From positions 33,339 to 97,338 of the forward strand of contig NZ_CALUWS010000004.1 in NCBI RefSeq assembly GCF_944324525.1: a DNA stretch of 64,000 nt, in the 5' to 3' direction. The DNA is from an uncultured Desulfovibrio sp. (GTDB taxonomy: Bacteria; Desulfobacterota; Desulfovibrionia; Desulfovibrionales; Desulfovibrionaceae). Numbering within the stretch: the stretch's first letter is position 1; each line of letters opens with the position of its first letter. The notes under the pieces are model-generated. The model made no database searches. It saw only the letters and a list, made by a program, of their open reading frames with translations, and had not been told where the DNA came from. Positions 46,591 through 54,294 of the stretch are shown here, one piece after another. The translations under genes were made by a program, and so were the position numbers.

Positions 46591-47253
46591 AGCCGCCTCC
46601 TCATAGCAGCGTTTCCGACCTTGCGGTCGTGGTTTCGGGGGGACGTTCCCGCCCCTGCCGCAGACCATGCGAACGCCCTTCCCAGCCGAAACGGCAGTCC
46701 GCTCTTTCGGGGTAGCAAATTTTCGTGCAGGAGGCAAAGAAAATATCTCTCATGCATATTTTTTTTCTGCCAAATCACAAATTTGCGTCGCATTTTTCAG
46801 GGATATGAAATGATTGGTCGTTCAAACAAGAGGATATTTACTCTTTATAAAAAAAGAAATTTTGAACAAACCATTATATTCAAGACAATTATAAGAGAAT
46901 AAAATAACAAATTTATACAATAACATTATTATTCAAGGGAAAATATCCTTCTCATTTCGAGCACTGCATCAATACAACAGCATTTTCCCTGACCGCGCCG
47001 CAAATTACCGCAGGCAGGCTTTTTACGCCGGCTCACTTCTGGACACACATACAGAGCATTCATCCCCGATTGAAATTTTTTAAGGCCTTTCCGCGCCGGC
47101 CCCCTCTCGGGAACGAAAAGCCGTCTCTCCGGCTATGCCTGTCGTAACGAGGCTGCCGCCGCCCTCCCGGACAACTGTCTCCGTTTTCCCGGAAGAGGCA
47201 TTCCGCCGCTGCACCCGCCCCGCCGTGTTTTCCCGCAGCGTGCCCGGCGACAA
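46591..47253 (-). other. Gene-free upstream region of the symporter, AT-rich core
   Basis: No gene is supported in 46591-47355. Bases 46740-47000 are strongly AT-rich and unlike the rest of the window, which could hold promoters and upstream elements. The leader nearest the gene can fold small hairpins, for example CGACC-GCAA-GGTCG read on the minus strand (about 46612-46630). I looked for the glycine riboswitch core and did not find it. Confidence 0.35.
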
Positions 47254-47287
47254 TAAAAAAAACGCCCGCGCTGTGCGGGCGTTTTTT
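47254..47287. terminator. Intrinsic terminator downstream of the minus-strand housekeeping run
   Basis: Stem ACGCCCGC/GCGGGCGT with A-run on the left and T-run on the right, so it works in both directions. It lies about 70 bases past the stop of the gene at 47356. Confidence 0.85.
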
Positions 47288-47355
47288 CTGCTGTGCCTGA
47301 CTGAGCGTGCGGAGCGGCAACCGGCCTGCGTTTCTTCCACACGAGCGCCGGGAGG

Positions 47356-48117
47356 CTACCTTTCCACGGCAAAGATGTTGCGGAACAAAAGCTCTCCGTC
47401 CGTCTTCTTCACTTCGATGATGACCTGACTGTTCTCCAGCTTGCCCACGGAGCGGGGCAGACGGGAAACCATGACCGCCCGCTTGAAGCGGCTGATGCGA
47501 AAATCACCCACATCATCCGGCTCAAAACTTACGGCATGCTGCTGGCCGTCAGCCGTCAGCAGCGTCACTTCGACCACGCCGGAAACCACCTTCTGACGCT
47601 CGGTATTGCGCAGATCGAGCGAGACGCGCAGGCGGCCATTGCCCAGAGAACGTGCCCGCACATTGAGCACCTTGACCAGATCGGAAGCGACGGCGGGGAA
47701 TTCCGCATGGCCCGGCCCTTCGCTGGGCTGCTTCAGGGCCTGTTCCATCTCCTTCTGCACCTCGGCGCTCTCTTCGGGCTCCACGGAAGCGGTCGCTTCG
47801 GAATGCCCCACCAGACGATGCGCCAGCAGACGGCGGCCATCGACGTTCTGTTCCTTGAGCAGGATCTCCAGATTTTCCAGCCGTTCGGCGGTGGCTTCCG
47901 CCTCAAGCAGGGCTCGCTCAAGGCGGGCCTGCTCCGCCGCGAGTACCGTATTGCTCCGCCAGAGCTGGAAGGCCCACCAGCCCAGCCCGGCCGCAAGCAG
48001 CGGGAAACAGAAGAGACAGATCATGAAGGCATAGAAACGGCCCCGGCGTACGCGCATGGTGCGCCGGGCGCCGTCGTCACTCATCAGGATAAGGCTCAGT
48101 CGCGTATCGTTGCTCAT
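47356..48117 (-). CDS. Membrane-anchored coiled-coil protein, 253 residues
   Basis: Function unknown. The basic cytoplasmic tail (residues 1-28) is followed by one helix (FYAFMICLFCFPLLAAGLGWWAF), then a coiled-coil (AAEQARLERALLEAEATAERLENLEILLKEQ, quoted in part: EQARLERALLEAEATAERLE) and a beta-rich C-terminal domain from about residue 145 (LGNGRLRVSLDLRN, GVVEVTLLTADGQQ, SQVIIEVKKTDGELLFR). The layout suggests an envelope protein with its domain in the periplasm. It starts two bases after the L,D-transpeptidase stop, so a cell-envelope role is likely. Confidence 0.7.
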   Translation of the reverse strand: MSNDTRLSLILMSDDGARRTMRVRRGRFYAFMICLFCFPLLAAGLGWWAFQLWRSNTVLAAEQARLERALLEAEATAERLENLEILLKEQNVDGRRLLAHRLVGHSEATASVEPEESAEVQKEMEQALKQPSEGPGHAEFPAVASDLVKVLNVRARSLGNGRLRVSLDLRNTERQKVVSGVVEVTLLTADGQQHAVSFEPDDVGDFRISRFKRAVMVSRLPRSVGKLENSQVIIEVKKTDGELLFRNIFAVER

Positions 48118-48119
48118 GG

Positions 48120-50225
48120 CTAACGTGCGGGCGGCTCGGCCACCCAGTCCTCACGGGCGATGCGCCAGTTCGTCCCGTCGTATTCGAGCAGCAGCGTCTT
48201 GGTGCCGCGGTCGCTCATGCCCTTGCTGTCCGCATAGGCCTGCATCATGTCGGCCCGCAGGCCCTTACGGTCCAGCGAGAAACGCATGCCGCTGAGCTGC
48301 ACCAGCGTGGGCGTGACGCGCTGCCAGAGGTTCTGCTTCTGCTGCCGCAGGAAGCGGGCGCCCCGGCGTCCCTGCTGCAGGGCATCCGTCGTATAGCAGC
48401 TGATATAGGTATCCAGATCCGCCTGTTCCCAGGCCGTCCGCCAGCGTTCGAGCATGGCGCTGGCCTCGCCGCTGGCGGCTTCCAGGTAGACGGGAGTCAG
48501 ACCGTGTTCTCCGGGCGTCCAGCGGCTGGCGACCAGACGGAACGCGCCGTCCGCGCCGCGCTGCCACCAGAGTTCCCGCAGGCCTTCTTCCGTGCCGCGC
48601 TGGCCCACGAAGAGTACGGGCAGGCGGCAGACGGCCGTCTGGCCGTCCACGGACCAGTCCTGAGCGCCGGGATAGACGCGCAGCCAGGGCGAACGCAGCA
48701 GCCGCTGCCGCTCGCGCCGATCCTGTCCGAGGCTCAGACCGCGCGGCAGCCCCGCCACCTTGTTGAAACGCTTGGCGTCATAGTAGCCGCTCTCCAGCTC
48801 TTCGGCCCGCGTCTCGCGCGCGGCAAAGGCCGAAAGCCAGGCGGAGGCCCGCGCCGAAAGTTCCTCGCGCAGCGCCGGCGTCAGTTCCAGCGGCGGCGGG
48901 GGCGGAGGCGTCGACGCTTCCGGCGCGGCGGGGGGCGCGGCGACCGTCGTTTCCTGCGGCTCGCCGGCGGCGACGGTCTCCGGTTTGACTTCCTCGGGGG
49001 CGGCCTTTTCCTGCGGCGCCTGCACGGCGGCGGGCTCCCCTTCACCCGTCAGCGAGAGTTCGCGCTCGTCGGGGCGGAGCGTATCAAGCGTGGAGCCGCT
49101 GCCCCAATTGATCTCTCCGGTGATCTGCGTCGGCTGGTTGCGCGGCACCAGCGCATCCGCCGCCAGCAGGCGTTCCTGTTCGCCGCCCGCCGCCGTGGCG
49201 GCGGCTTTCTCGTCGGCGGCGCTCTCCGGCATATCCAGCGCGGGCCGCGAGGGCCCTTCACTGCCGTCGCTCATGACCGGCAGGGCCTGGGCGATGAGCT
49301 TGCCTTGCTTGAATTCGGCCAGCATGCCCATATCCCGCGGCGTCCATTCCATGCCCACGATGCGGAACTCGCCCTTGCCGTCCTTCTGCCAGTAGAGGCG
49401 GCGCACCCCTTCGGTGGAGAGGTTGGAGGCCGTATAGAACTGCTCCGACCAGGTGACCCAGTAGCCGGGCCCCTGCAGCACATGGATGTCGCGGTTGATG
49501 ATCTTGATGAAGGAGAGCATCTTGAACAGACGCTGCTTGTTCTGACGGAACTTGCCGAAATCCTCGGTGGCCTTGCTGTAGGCCGGGCCGTCATAAAAAT
49601 CGAACATCTTTTCCGAACGGGCGGCCCAGGCGTCGCTCCACTGCTGCATGCGGTGACGCAGATAGCGGGCCGTGCCGTCGTCCCGCTGGGGGACGTTGTT
49701 CTCATCCACGGCATGGGCCAGCACCACCGCCGTTCCGGGCACGAGGCTCGGGCCCACGGTATCGATGTCCTGCAGGCCGATGGCCACACAGCCGCGCGTA
49801 TCGCGCGGGAAGATGCCGAAGCCCTTGCTGTGGATCCAGATGCCGTGCCCGGTCTTGCCGCGCAGCCTGTCCACGGGATTGGGGTAGTTCAGCGTATAGG
49901 CGACGCCGCCGTATTCCGCAAAGTCCAGCCCGCTGGCGATCTTGTATTCGACGAAATAGATGCCCTCAGGCGTGCGCTTGTCGTTGATGACCTGCTTGTC
50001 GCCGGGGACCTGCCCTGTCGTGCAGGGGAAGGTGTACTTGAGGCGCAACGGACTCTTGCGCTCGAAAAACAGAAAGGACTGACGGTGCTTGTCCACCGCC
50101 ACAAGATGTGAAGGCAGGCCCTCGTCGACCAGAGGGGCCTGCCAGTTGTCGGCGTAGGCAGGGAAAACCAGGCTCAGGCCCAGGCAGCCGGCGGCCAGCA
50201 GGCGGCAAAGCCCCTTGGCGGCCAT
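48120..50225 (-). CDS. L,D-transpeptidase (YkuD) with C-terminal NTF2-like domains
   Basis: Exported enzyme that forms or edits 3-3 cross-links or attaches proteins to peptidoglycan. The 701-residue precursor has a signal peptide ([20 protein letters not shown]). A YkuD domain follows with HGIWIHSKGFGIF and the catalytic DTRGCVAIG. About three repeats with NTF2/SnoaL-like character then follow, each around a W..AW segment: QQWSDAWAARSEKMFDFYDG, SARASAWLSAFAARE and LERWRTAWEQADLDTYISCY. A Pro/Ala/Glu-rich linker (about 375-475) separates the first from the others. The start ATG at 50225 gives the signal peptide. It lies in the same direction as pyrE, 31 bases behind it. Confidence 0.85.
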   Translation of the reverse strand: MAAKGLCRLLAAGCLGLSLVFPAYADNWQAPLVDEGLPSHLVAVDKHRQSFLFFERKSPLRLKYTFPCTTGQVPGDKQVINDKRTPEGIYFVEYKIASGLDFAEYGGVAYTLNYPNPVDRLRGKTGHGIWIHSKGFGIFPRDTRGCVAIGLQDIDTVGPSLVPGTAVVLAHAVDENNVPQRDDGTARYLRHRMQQWSDAWAARSEKMFDFYDGPAYSKATEDFGKFRQNKQRLFKMLSFIKIINRDIHVLQGPGYWVTWSEQFYTASNLSTEGVRRLYWQKDGKGEFRIVGMEWTPRDMGMLAEFKQGKLIAQALPVMSDGSEGPSRPALDMPESAADEKAAATAAGGEQERLLAADALVPRNQPTQITGEINWGSGSTLDTLRPDERELSLTGEGEPAAVQAPQEKAAPEEVKPETVAAGEPQETTVAAPPAAPEASTPPPPPPLELTPALREELSARASAWLSAFAARETRAEELESGYYDAKRFNKVAGLPRGLSLGQDRRERQRLLRSPWLRVYPGAQDWSVDGQTAVCRLPVLFVGQRGTEEGLRELWWQRGADGAFRLVASRWTPGEHGLTPVYLEAASGEASAMLERWRTAWEQADLDTYISCYTTDALQQGRRGARFLRQQKQNLWQRVTPTLVQLSGMRFSLDRKGLRADMMQAYADSKGMSDRGTKTLLLEYDGTNWRIAREDWVAEPPAR

Positions 50226-50256
50226 GCGGCAGCGGGGGTGAGACCCGGCATTCCTC

Positions 50257-50826
50257 CTAGCGGGCCAGTTCCACAAGTTCCTTGCGTGTGAACAGCGCCC
50301 GCAGGTCATAGCCCGCGTCACGGAGTTTTTCACGACCCCCCTCCTCACGATCCAGAATGGCGCACACGGCCACGATCTGCATTCCCGCATCACGCACCCG
50401 GTCGCAGGCCTTGAGCAGCGACCCGCCCGTGGTCACGACATCCTCCAGCATGGCGACCTTGTCGCCGGCGGAGAAGTTGCCGAGCCCTTCCACATACTGA
50501 CCGGTGCCGTGCCCCTTGGCTTCCTTGCGCACGAGCATGCCGTGCAGGGGGCGGCCCAGCGTATGGGAGATGACCGTGGTGGCCGAGACCAGCGGATCCG
50601 CGCCCATGGTCATGCCGCCCACTCCCACGATGGGCAGGTCGGCGAGCAGATGGTTGAAGAGCGAGCCGATGAGCCACGCCCCCTCGGCATGCAGGGCCGT
50701 CACCCGGCAGTCGAAATAGTAGTCGCTGCGCCGGCCGGAAGCGAGGACGAAATCCCCTTCGCGGTAGGACTTTTCCACCAGCAGGCGCGCGAGACGCCGC
50801 TTGAGCCGCATCATGTCTTCCGTCAT
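50257..50826 (-). CDS. pyrE: Orotate phosphoribosyltransferase
   Basis: Joins orotate and PRPP to give OMP in pyrimidine synthesis. The 189-residue protein has the PRPP motif VAMLEDVVTTGGSLLKA, LASGRRSDYYFDCR at the orotate end, and the catalytic loop LVRKEAKGHGTGQYVEG. Normal length. It begins three bases after the purB stop, so purine and pyrimidine genes are co-transcribed here. Confidence 0.95.
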   Translation of the reverse strand: MTEDMMRLKRRLARLLVEKSYREGDFVLASGRRSDYYFDCRVTALHAEGAWLIGSLFNHLLADLPIVGVGGMTMGADPLVSATTVISHTLGRPLHGMLVRKEAKGHGTGQYVEGLGNFSAGDKVAMLEDVVTTGGSLLKACDRVRDAGMQIVAVCAILDREEGGREKLRDAGYDLRALFTRKELVELAR

Positions 50827-50829
50827 GAT

Positions 50830-52143
50830 TTACCCCTGATGGCCGAGGACGCGGGCATAGATCTCGTCCTCATGCCGCAGATAGAAAGCGGGATCGAACA
50901 GCCCGTCCGCCGCCCGCTCGTCGAGCTGCGCGCCCAGCTTCTCCCGCATGGCGGCATCGGCACGCACCAGCTCGGGGAAGGGCCGGCGGCTCTCCCAGCT
51001 CTGCATGGCCAGGCGCTGCACGGCCTCGTAGGCCTGCTGGCGCGGCATGCCGGTGGCGATGAGCGCCGTCAGCACGCGCTGCGAGAAGTAGAGGCCGAAG
51101 GAGCGGTCCATATTCTCCTGCATGCGCTCGGGCTTGACCACCAGACCGTCCAGCAGACGGGCCAGCCGGTTGAGGATGTAGTCCGCAAGGATGGTGGAGT
51201 CGGGCATGATGACGCGCTCCACCGAGGAGTGGCTGATGTCCCGCTCATGCCAGAGGGCCTGGTTTTCCAGCGAGGCCAGCGCGTTGCCGCGCAGCAGGCG
51301 GGCCAGACCGCACATGTTCTCGGCGGAGATGGGGTTCTTCTTGTGCGGCATGGCCGAGGAGCCCTTCTGCCCCTTGCCGAAGCCTTCTTCCACTTCCAGC
51401 ACTTCCGTGCGCTGCAGATGGCGCAGTTCCACGCAAAGGCGCTCCACCCCGCCGGCCAGGATGGCCAGCGACGTGAAGAAGTGCGCGTAGCGGTCGCGCT
51501 GCACGATCTGGGTGGAATGCGGATCCACTTCCAGCCCGAGGCGCTTGAGCGCTCCGGCTTCCAGCTCCGGCGAAAGGAAGGCGTAGGTGCCCACCGCGCC
51601 GGAAAGCTTGCCCACGCGCACGCTCTCAAGCCCGGCCTTCACCCGCTCCAGATGCCGGGCGAATTCGGCATAGAAGCCCACCATCTTGAGCCCGAAGCTC
51701 GTGGGCTCGGCATGGATGCCGTGGGTGCGCCCCATGCAGAGGACGCCCTTGTACTTTTCGGCCAGCCGCCGCAGGGAGGCCAGCAGGGTCTCCATGTCCG
51801 CGAGGATGAGCTTGCCCGCCTGGAGGAAAAGGTAGCCGTTGGCCGTGTCCACGATGTCGGACGAAGTGCAGCCCAGATGGATGTAGCGGGCCTCGGGGCC
51901 GATCTTCTCTTCCAGCGAGGTCAGGAAGGCGATGACGTCATGACGGGTCGTCTGCTCGATCTCCTGGATGCGGTCCACGTCGATGACGGCCTTGCGGCGG
52001 ATGACGTCCACGGCTTCAGCGGGGATGCGGCCCAGCTCGGCCCAACCTTCACAGACCGCAAGCTCCACTTCCAGCCAGGCGCGGTAGCGGTTTTCCAGTG
52101 TCCAGATTTGGCCCATCTCCGGGCGGGTGTAGCGATCGATCAT
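50830..52143 (-). CDS. purB: Adenylosuccinate lyase
   Basis: Cleaves SAICAR and adenylosuccinate in purine synthesis. The 437-residue protein carries the superfamily signature SSAMPHKKNPISAEN (about residue 265), LGCTSSDIVDTANG (about 90) and MGRTHGIHAEPTSFG (about 140). The start ATG at 52143 is the natural one: MIDRYTRPEMGQIW. Nine bases separate it from fmdB. Normal length. Confidence 0.96.
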   Translation of the reverse strand: MIDRYTRPEMGQIWTLENRYRAWLEVELAVCEGWAELGRIPAEAVDVIRRKAVIDVDRIQEIEQTTRHDVIAFLTSLEEKIGPEARYIHLGCTSSDIVDTANGYLFLQAGKLILADMETLLASLRRLAEKYKGVLCMGRTHGIHAEPTSFGLKMVGFYAEFARHLERVKAGLESVRVGKLSGAVGTYAFLSPELEAGALKRLGLEVDPHSTQIVQRDRYAHFFTSLAILAGGVERLCVELRHLQRTEVLEVEEGFGKGQKGSSAMPHKKNPISAENMCGLARLLRGNALASLENQALWHERDISHSSVERVIMPDSTILADYILNRLARLLDGLVVKPERMQENMDRSFGLYFSQRVLTALIATGMPRQQAYEAVQRLAMQSWESRRPFPELVRADAAMREKLGAQLDERAADGLFDPAFYLRHEDEIYARVLGHQG

Positions 52144-52152
52144 GGAGTAATC

Positions 52153-52461
52153 CTATGCGGACGGCGCGGTTTGCGTGCCTGATGCGGAAGCGCCCGCTCC
52201 GGCTGCAGCGGCGGAATCCCCGCCGGAAGACGTTTTCGTCTCCGCTGCGGAGCTGCTCCCCTCCTCCTTGATGCCCTTGCGGTAGCCGTAGTCGCTGACG
52301 TACCAGCCGCCGCCCCTGAGGACAAAGGACGTGTGAGAAATCATGCGCGGCGACGGCGCGCCGCAGAGGGGACAGGGTTCCTCGCCATGCGCCTGCGAGA
52401 GGGAGACCATCTCTTCAAACACATGCTGACACTTGGGGCACTGATATTCGTAAATAGGCAT
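52153..52461 (-). CDS. FmdB-family zinc-ribbon protein
   Basis: Small protein of 102 residues with the FmdB-type zinc ribbon: MPIYEYQCPKCQHVFE and CPLCGAPSPRMIS supply four cysteines. A conserved SFVLRGGGWYVSDY stretch follows, then an Ala/Ser/Gly-rich disordered tail. Proposed as a regulator in other bacteria, but the family has no firm function. The start ATG at 52461 begins the MPIYEY consensus. First of the fmdB-purB-pyrE-L,D-transpeptidase run. Confidence 0.9.
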   Translation of the reverse strand: MPIYEYQCPKCQHVFEEMVSLSQAHGEEPCPLCGAPSPRMISHTSFVLRGGGWYVSDYGYRKGIKEEGSSSAAETKTSSGGDSAAAAGAGASASGTQTAPSA

Positions 52462-52725
52462 GACAGACGCCAATAACGGCCGGAACAGCCCGCAAGGGCC
52501 GTCGGCCGTAGAAGTAAAGTTGTCTCCAGATACGGCACGCCGCGCCCGTGCGCGACAGACGCCGTACAGAGGAAGGCAGCCCGCGCGCCCTGCCGCTCAG
52601 ACCTGGAGCCGAACAGGGGCCTCACTGCCCGTGCGCGGCGGAAAAGCCGGTGCTTTCCGCCTGCCCGGGCGCGGGCGTCCGCTCCCGCGTCCGCCGTAGC
52701 GGCCACTTGCTCAAGTGTGGCCGCT
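52462..52725. other. Gap without a recognisable gene
   Basis: Contains GC-rich hairpins only: GGCGGAAA/TTTCCGCC (52637-52661) and GCGGCCAC/GTGGCCGC (about 52699-52724). The latter lies at the 3' end of the 36-codon gene and may stop its transcript, though no T-run follows. A reading frame on plus (52460-52699) has no start signal or family resemblance. Confidence 0.4.
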
Positions 52726-52836
52726 TTAGTTCTTGGCGGCAGCCTTGGCTTCGCGCACGCGCTGCTTGAGACGCTGGGCGCGGCGATGACGGCGGCGATC
52801 CAGTTCTTTCTTGCGCTCGATCTTCTTGTGAGCCAT
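52726..52836 (-). CDS. Very small, highly basic 36-residue protein
   Basis: Starts MAHKKIERKKELDRRRHRR and ends AKAAAKN; about 18 of 36 residues are Lys, Arg or His and the whole is predicted helical. GGAGG sits five bases before the ATG, the frame is clean, and codon use is GC-rich at third positions, so I take it as real. The composition is like small ribosome-associated proteins (bacterial bS22/AURKAIP1-COX24-like or S21-like), which suggests binding to rRNA; this is inference. It is a separate unit ahead of fmdB on the minus strand. Confidence 0.72.
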   Translation of the reverse strand: MAHKKIERKKELDRRRHRRAQRLKQRVREAKAAAKN

Positions 52837-52933
52837 GGTATCCTCCAGCATGGGGCGATTCCCCGTTTAATGTATTGGCATCCCATAGCCTGTTTTTCGG
52901 GCAAAGTCCAGCCTCCTGCCGCCGGAGGGAGGC

Positions 52934-54106
52934 TCAGCGCCCGTCACGCGGACGGATGCGGGCATAGACCGGCAGACAGAAGGCGCAGAGCAGGGCCATG
53001 CCCACGTACATGCCGCGGTAGCCGGTGAACGGCTGCAGCAGGCCCAGCGCCGCCGGGCCGAAGCCCACGGCGATGTCCATGAAGATATAATAGGTGGAAT
53101 TGGCAAGCCCCACATGCTCGGACGGAGAAGCCTGCACGGCAATGGTCAGACCGCAGGACTGCAGCACGCCGATGCCCGCGCCGATGCAGGCTCCGGAAAG
53201 CAGCATGAGCAGGCTGCCGTTGCAGAAGGCCAGCAGCAGGATGCCCAGCGCCAGCACCACAATGGCCGGGTACATGACGTAGTCCGGCCCGCGGCGGTCG
53301 AAGACCCGGCCCGCGGCGGGGCGGGTCACCAGCATGGCCGCCGAATAGATCACAAAGAAGAAGCTGGCGGTCCCGGCCAGGGAGATCTCCTTGGCGTAGG
53401 GCGTGAGGAAGGCCAGTATGCTGGAATACGCGAAGTAGATGAGGAAGGCCAGCCAGCTCACGGGCAGAGCGCAGGGCTCCAGGAAGTTGCGCCAGATGGG
53501 CCGTACGAAGATGACCCCGGCATGACTGGGCCCGCCCTTCCAGAGGACCCGGGAACACATGGCCGCCCCGAGGCTCAGGCAGGCGAAGAGGACACAGAGG
53601 GAAAAATGCAGGTCAAAGGAGCCGCTGCGCAGCAGGGAGACGCCGATGAAGGGGCCCACCGCCGCGGAAAGGGCGTTGCTCAGCATGTAGTAGCCGAGCC
53701 CTTCGCCGCGCCGCTCTTCCGGCACCATGCGGGAAACGATGGTGCCCAGCGCCGTGGAGGCCGCGCCATAGGCGCAGCCGTGCAGGAAGCGGACCACCAG
53801 CAGGGGGAACAGCGCGCCCGTCACGAAGTAGATCAGCGAGAACAGGAGGTCGCTGCCGATGCCCACCAGCGCGATGGCCCGATGGCCCCAGGTCTGCATG
53901 AAGGCCCCGGCAAAGAGGCGGGCCACCAGCGCTCCCACGATGAACATGCCGCTGGCCGCCCCGGCCAGGGCCGGCGACGCGCCGAAAATGCTCATGGCGT
54001 AGTCGGCCATGACCACTATCAGCATGAAATAATTTATCATCAGGAAAAAATTGGCCAGGGTGACCGCCACAAAATCCTCGGTCCAGAGACGGGTCTCGGC
54101 TTTCAT
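52934..54106 (-). CDS. MFS transporter
   Basis: Inner-membrane major facilitator protein of 390 residues with about 12 helices. Landmarks: VARLFAGAFMQTWGHRAIAL (helix 2-3 loop in variant form), RFLHGCAYGAASTALGTIVSRMVPEERRGEGLGYY, and TRPAAGRVFDRRGPDYVMYP in the second half. The form resembles the small-molecule or drug exporters of the AraJ/YfcJ kind; the substrate is unknown. The start ATG at 54106 is set by AGGAGG. It diverges from hcp, and the shared 188-base gap holds two CRP-type operator palindromes, so it may belong to the same regulon. Confidence 0.85.
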   Translation of the reverse strand: MKAETRLWTEDFVAVTLANFFLMINYFMLIVVMADYAMSIFGASPALAGAASGMFIVGALVARLFAGAFMQTWGHRAIALVGIGSDLLFSLIYFVTGALFPLLVVRFLHGCAYGAASTALGTIVSRMVPEERRGEGLGYYMLSNALSAAVGPFIGVSLLRSGSFDLHFSLCVLFACLSLGAAMCSRVLWKGGPSHAGVIFVRPIWRNFLEPCALPVSWLAFLIYFAYSSILAFLTPYAKEISLAGTASFFFVIYSAAMLVTRPAAGRVFDRRGPDYVMYPAIVVLALGILLLAFCNGSLLMLLSGACIGAGIGVLQSCGLTIAVQASPSEHVGLANSTYYIFMDIAVGFGPAALGLLQPFTGYRGMYVGMALLCAFCLPVYARIRPRDGR

Positions 54107-54179
54107 ACTGCCTCCTCGCCGGGCGTTTCGGCCCACTATACGGCAATACGCCGGAATTGCTTGCGGGATTTGACAAAAA

Positions 54180-54195
54180 TGTGATGCGCGTCACA
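54180..54195. promoter_or_regulatory. CRP/FNR-type operator 1 upstream of hcp
   Basis: TGTGA-TGCGCG-TCACA, with perfect arms. Candidate HcpR site, because hcpR lies downstream of hcp; also between the hcp and MFS starts. Confidence 0.7.
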
Positions 54196-54220
54196 AAATG
54201 ACCGGCAAGCCTGCCGCTTC

Positions 54221-54236
54221 TGTGACCGGCATCACA
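54221..54236. promoter_or_regulatory. CRP/FNR-type operator 2 upstream of hcp
   Basis: TGTGA-CCGGCA-TCACA, with perfect arms, centred exactly 41 bases from operator 1 (about four helical turns). The centre is about 67 bases before the hcp start. Confidence 0.7.
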
Positions 54237-54294
54237 GAGAGAAATGCCGTCCTGTGCTCAAGTGGGGACATCACTTCCCCCAAGGAGAAAAGCC

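Noticed and set aside
46591-46760. Glycine riboswitch in the leader of the AGCS symporter
   Set aside because: The conserved glycine-aptamer core and the CACCGAAGG-type stretch are not present; only simple hairpins are seen.
52637-52661. Sixth copy of the dispersed hairpin repeat
   Set aside because: Only a GGCGGAAA/TTTCCGCC hairpin is similar; the other modules and their order are missing.
52460-52699. 79-codon plus-strand frame between fmdB and the 36-codon gene
   Set aside because: Arg/Pro-rich composition without motifs, start overlaps the fmdB start region, no ribosome site.
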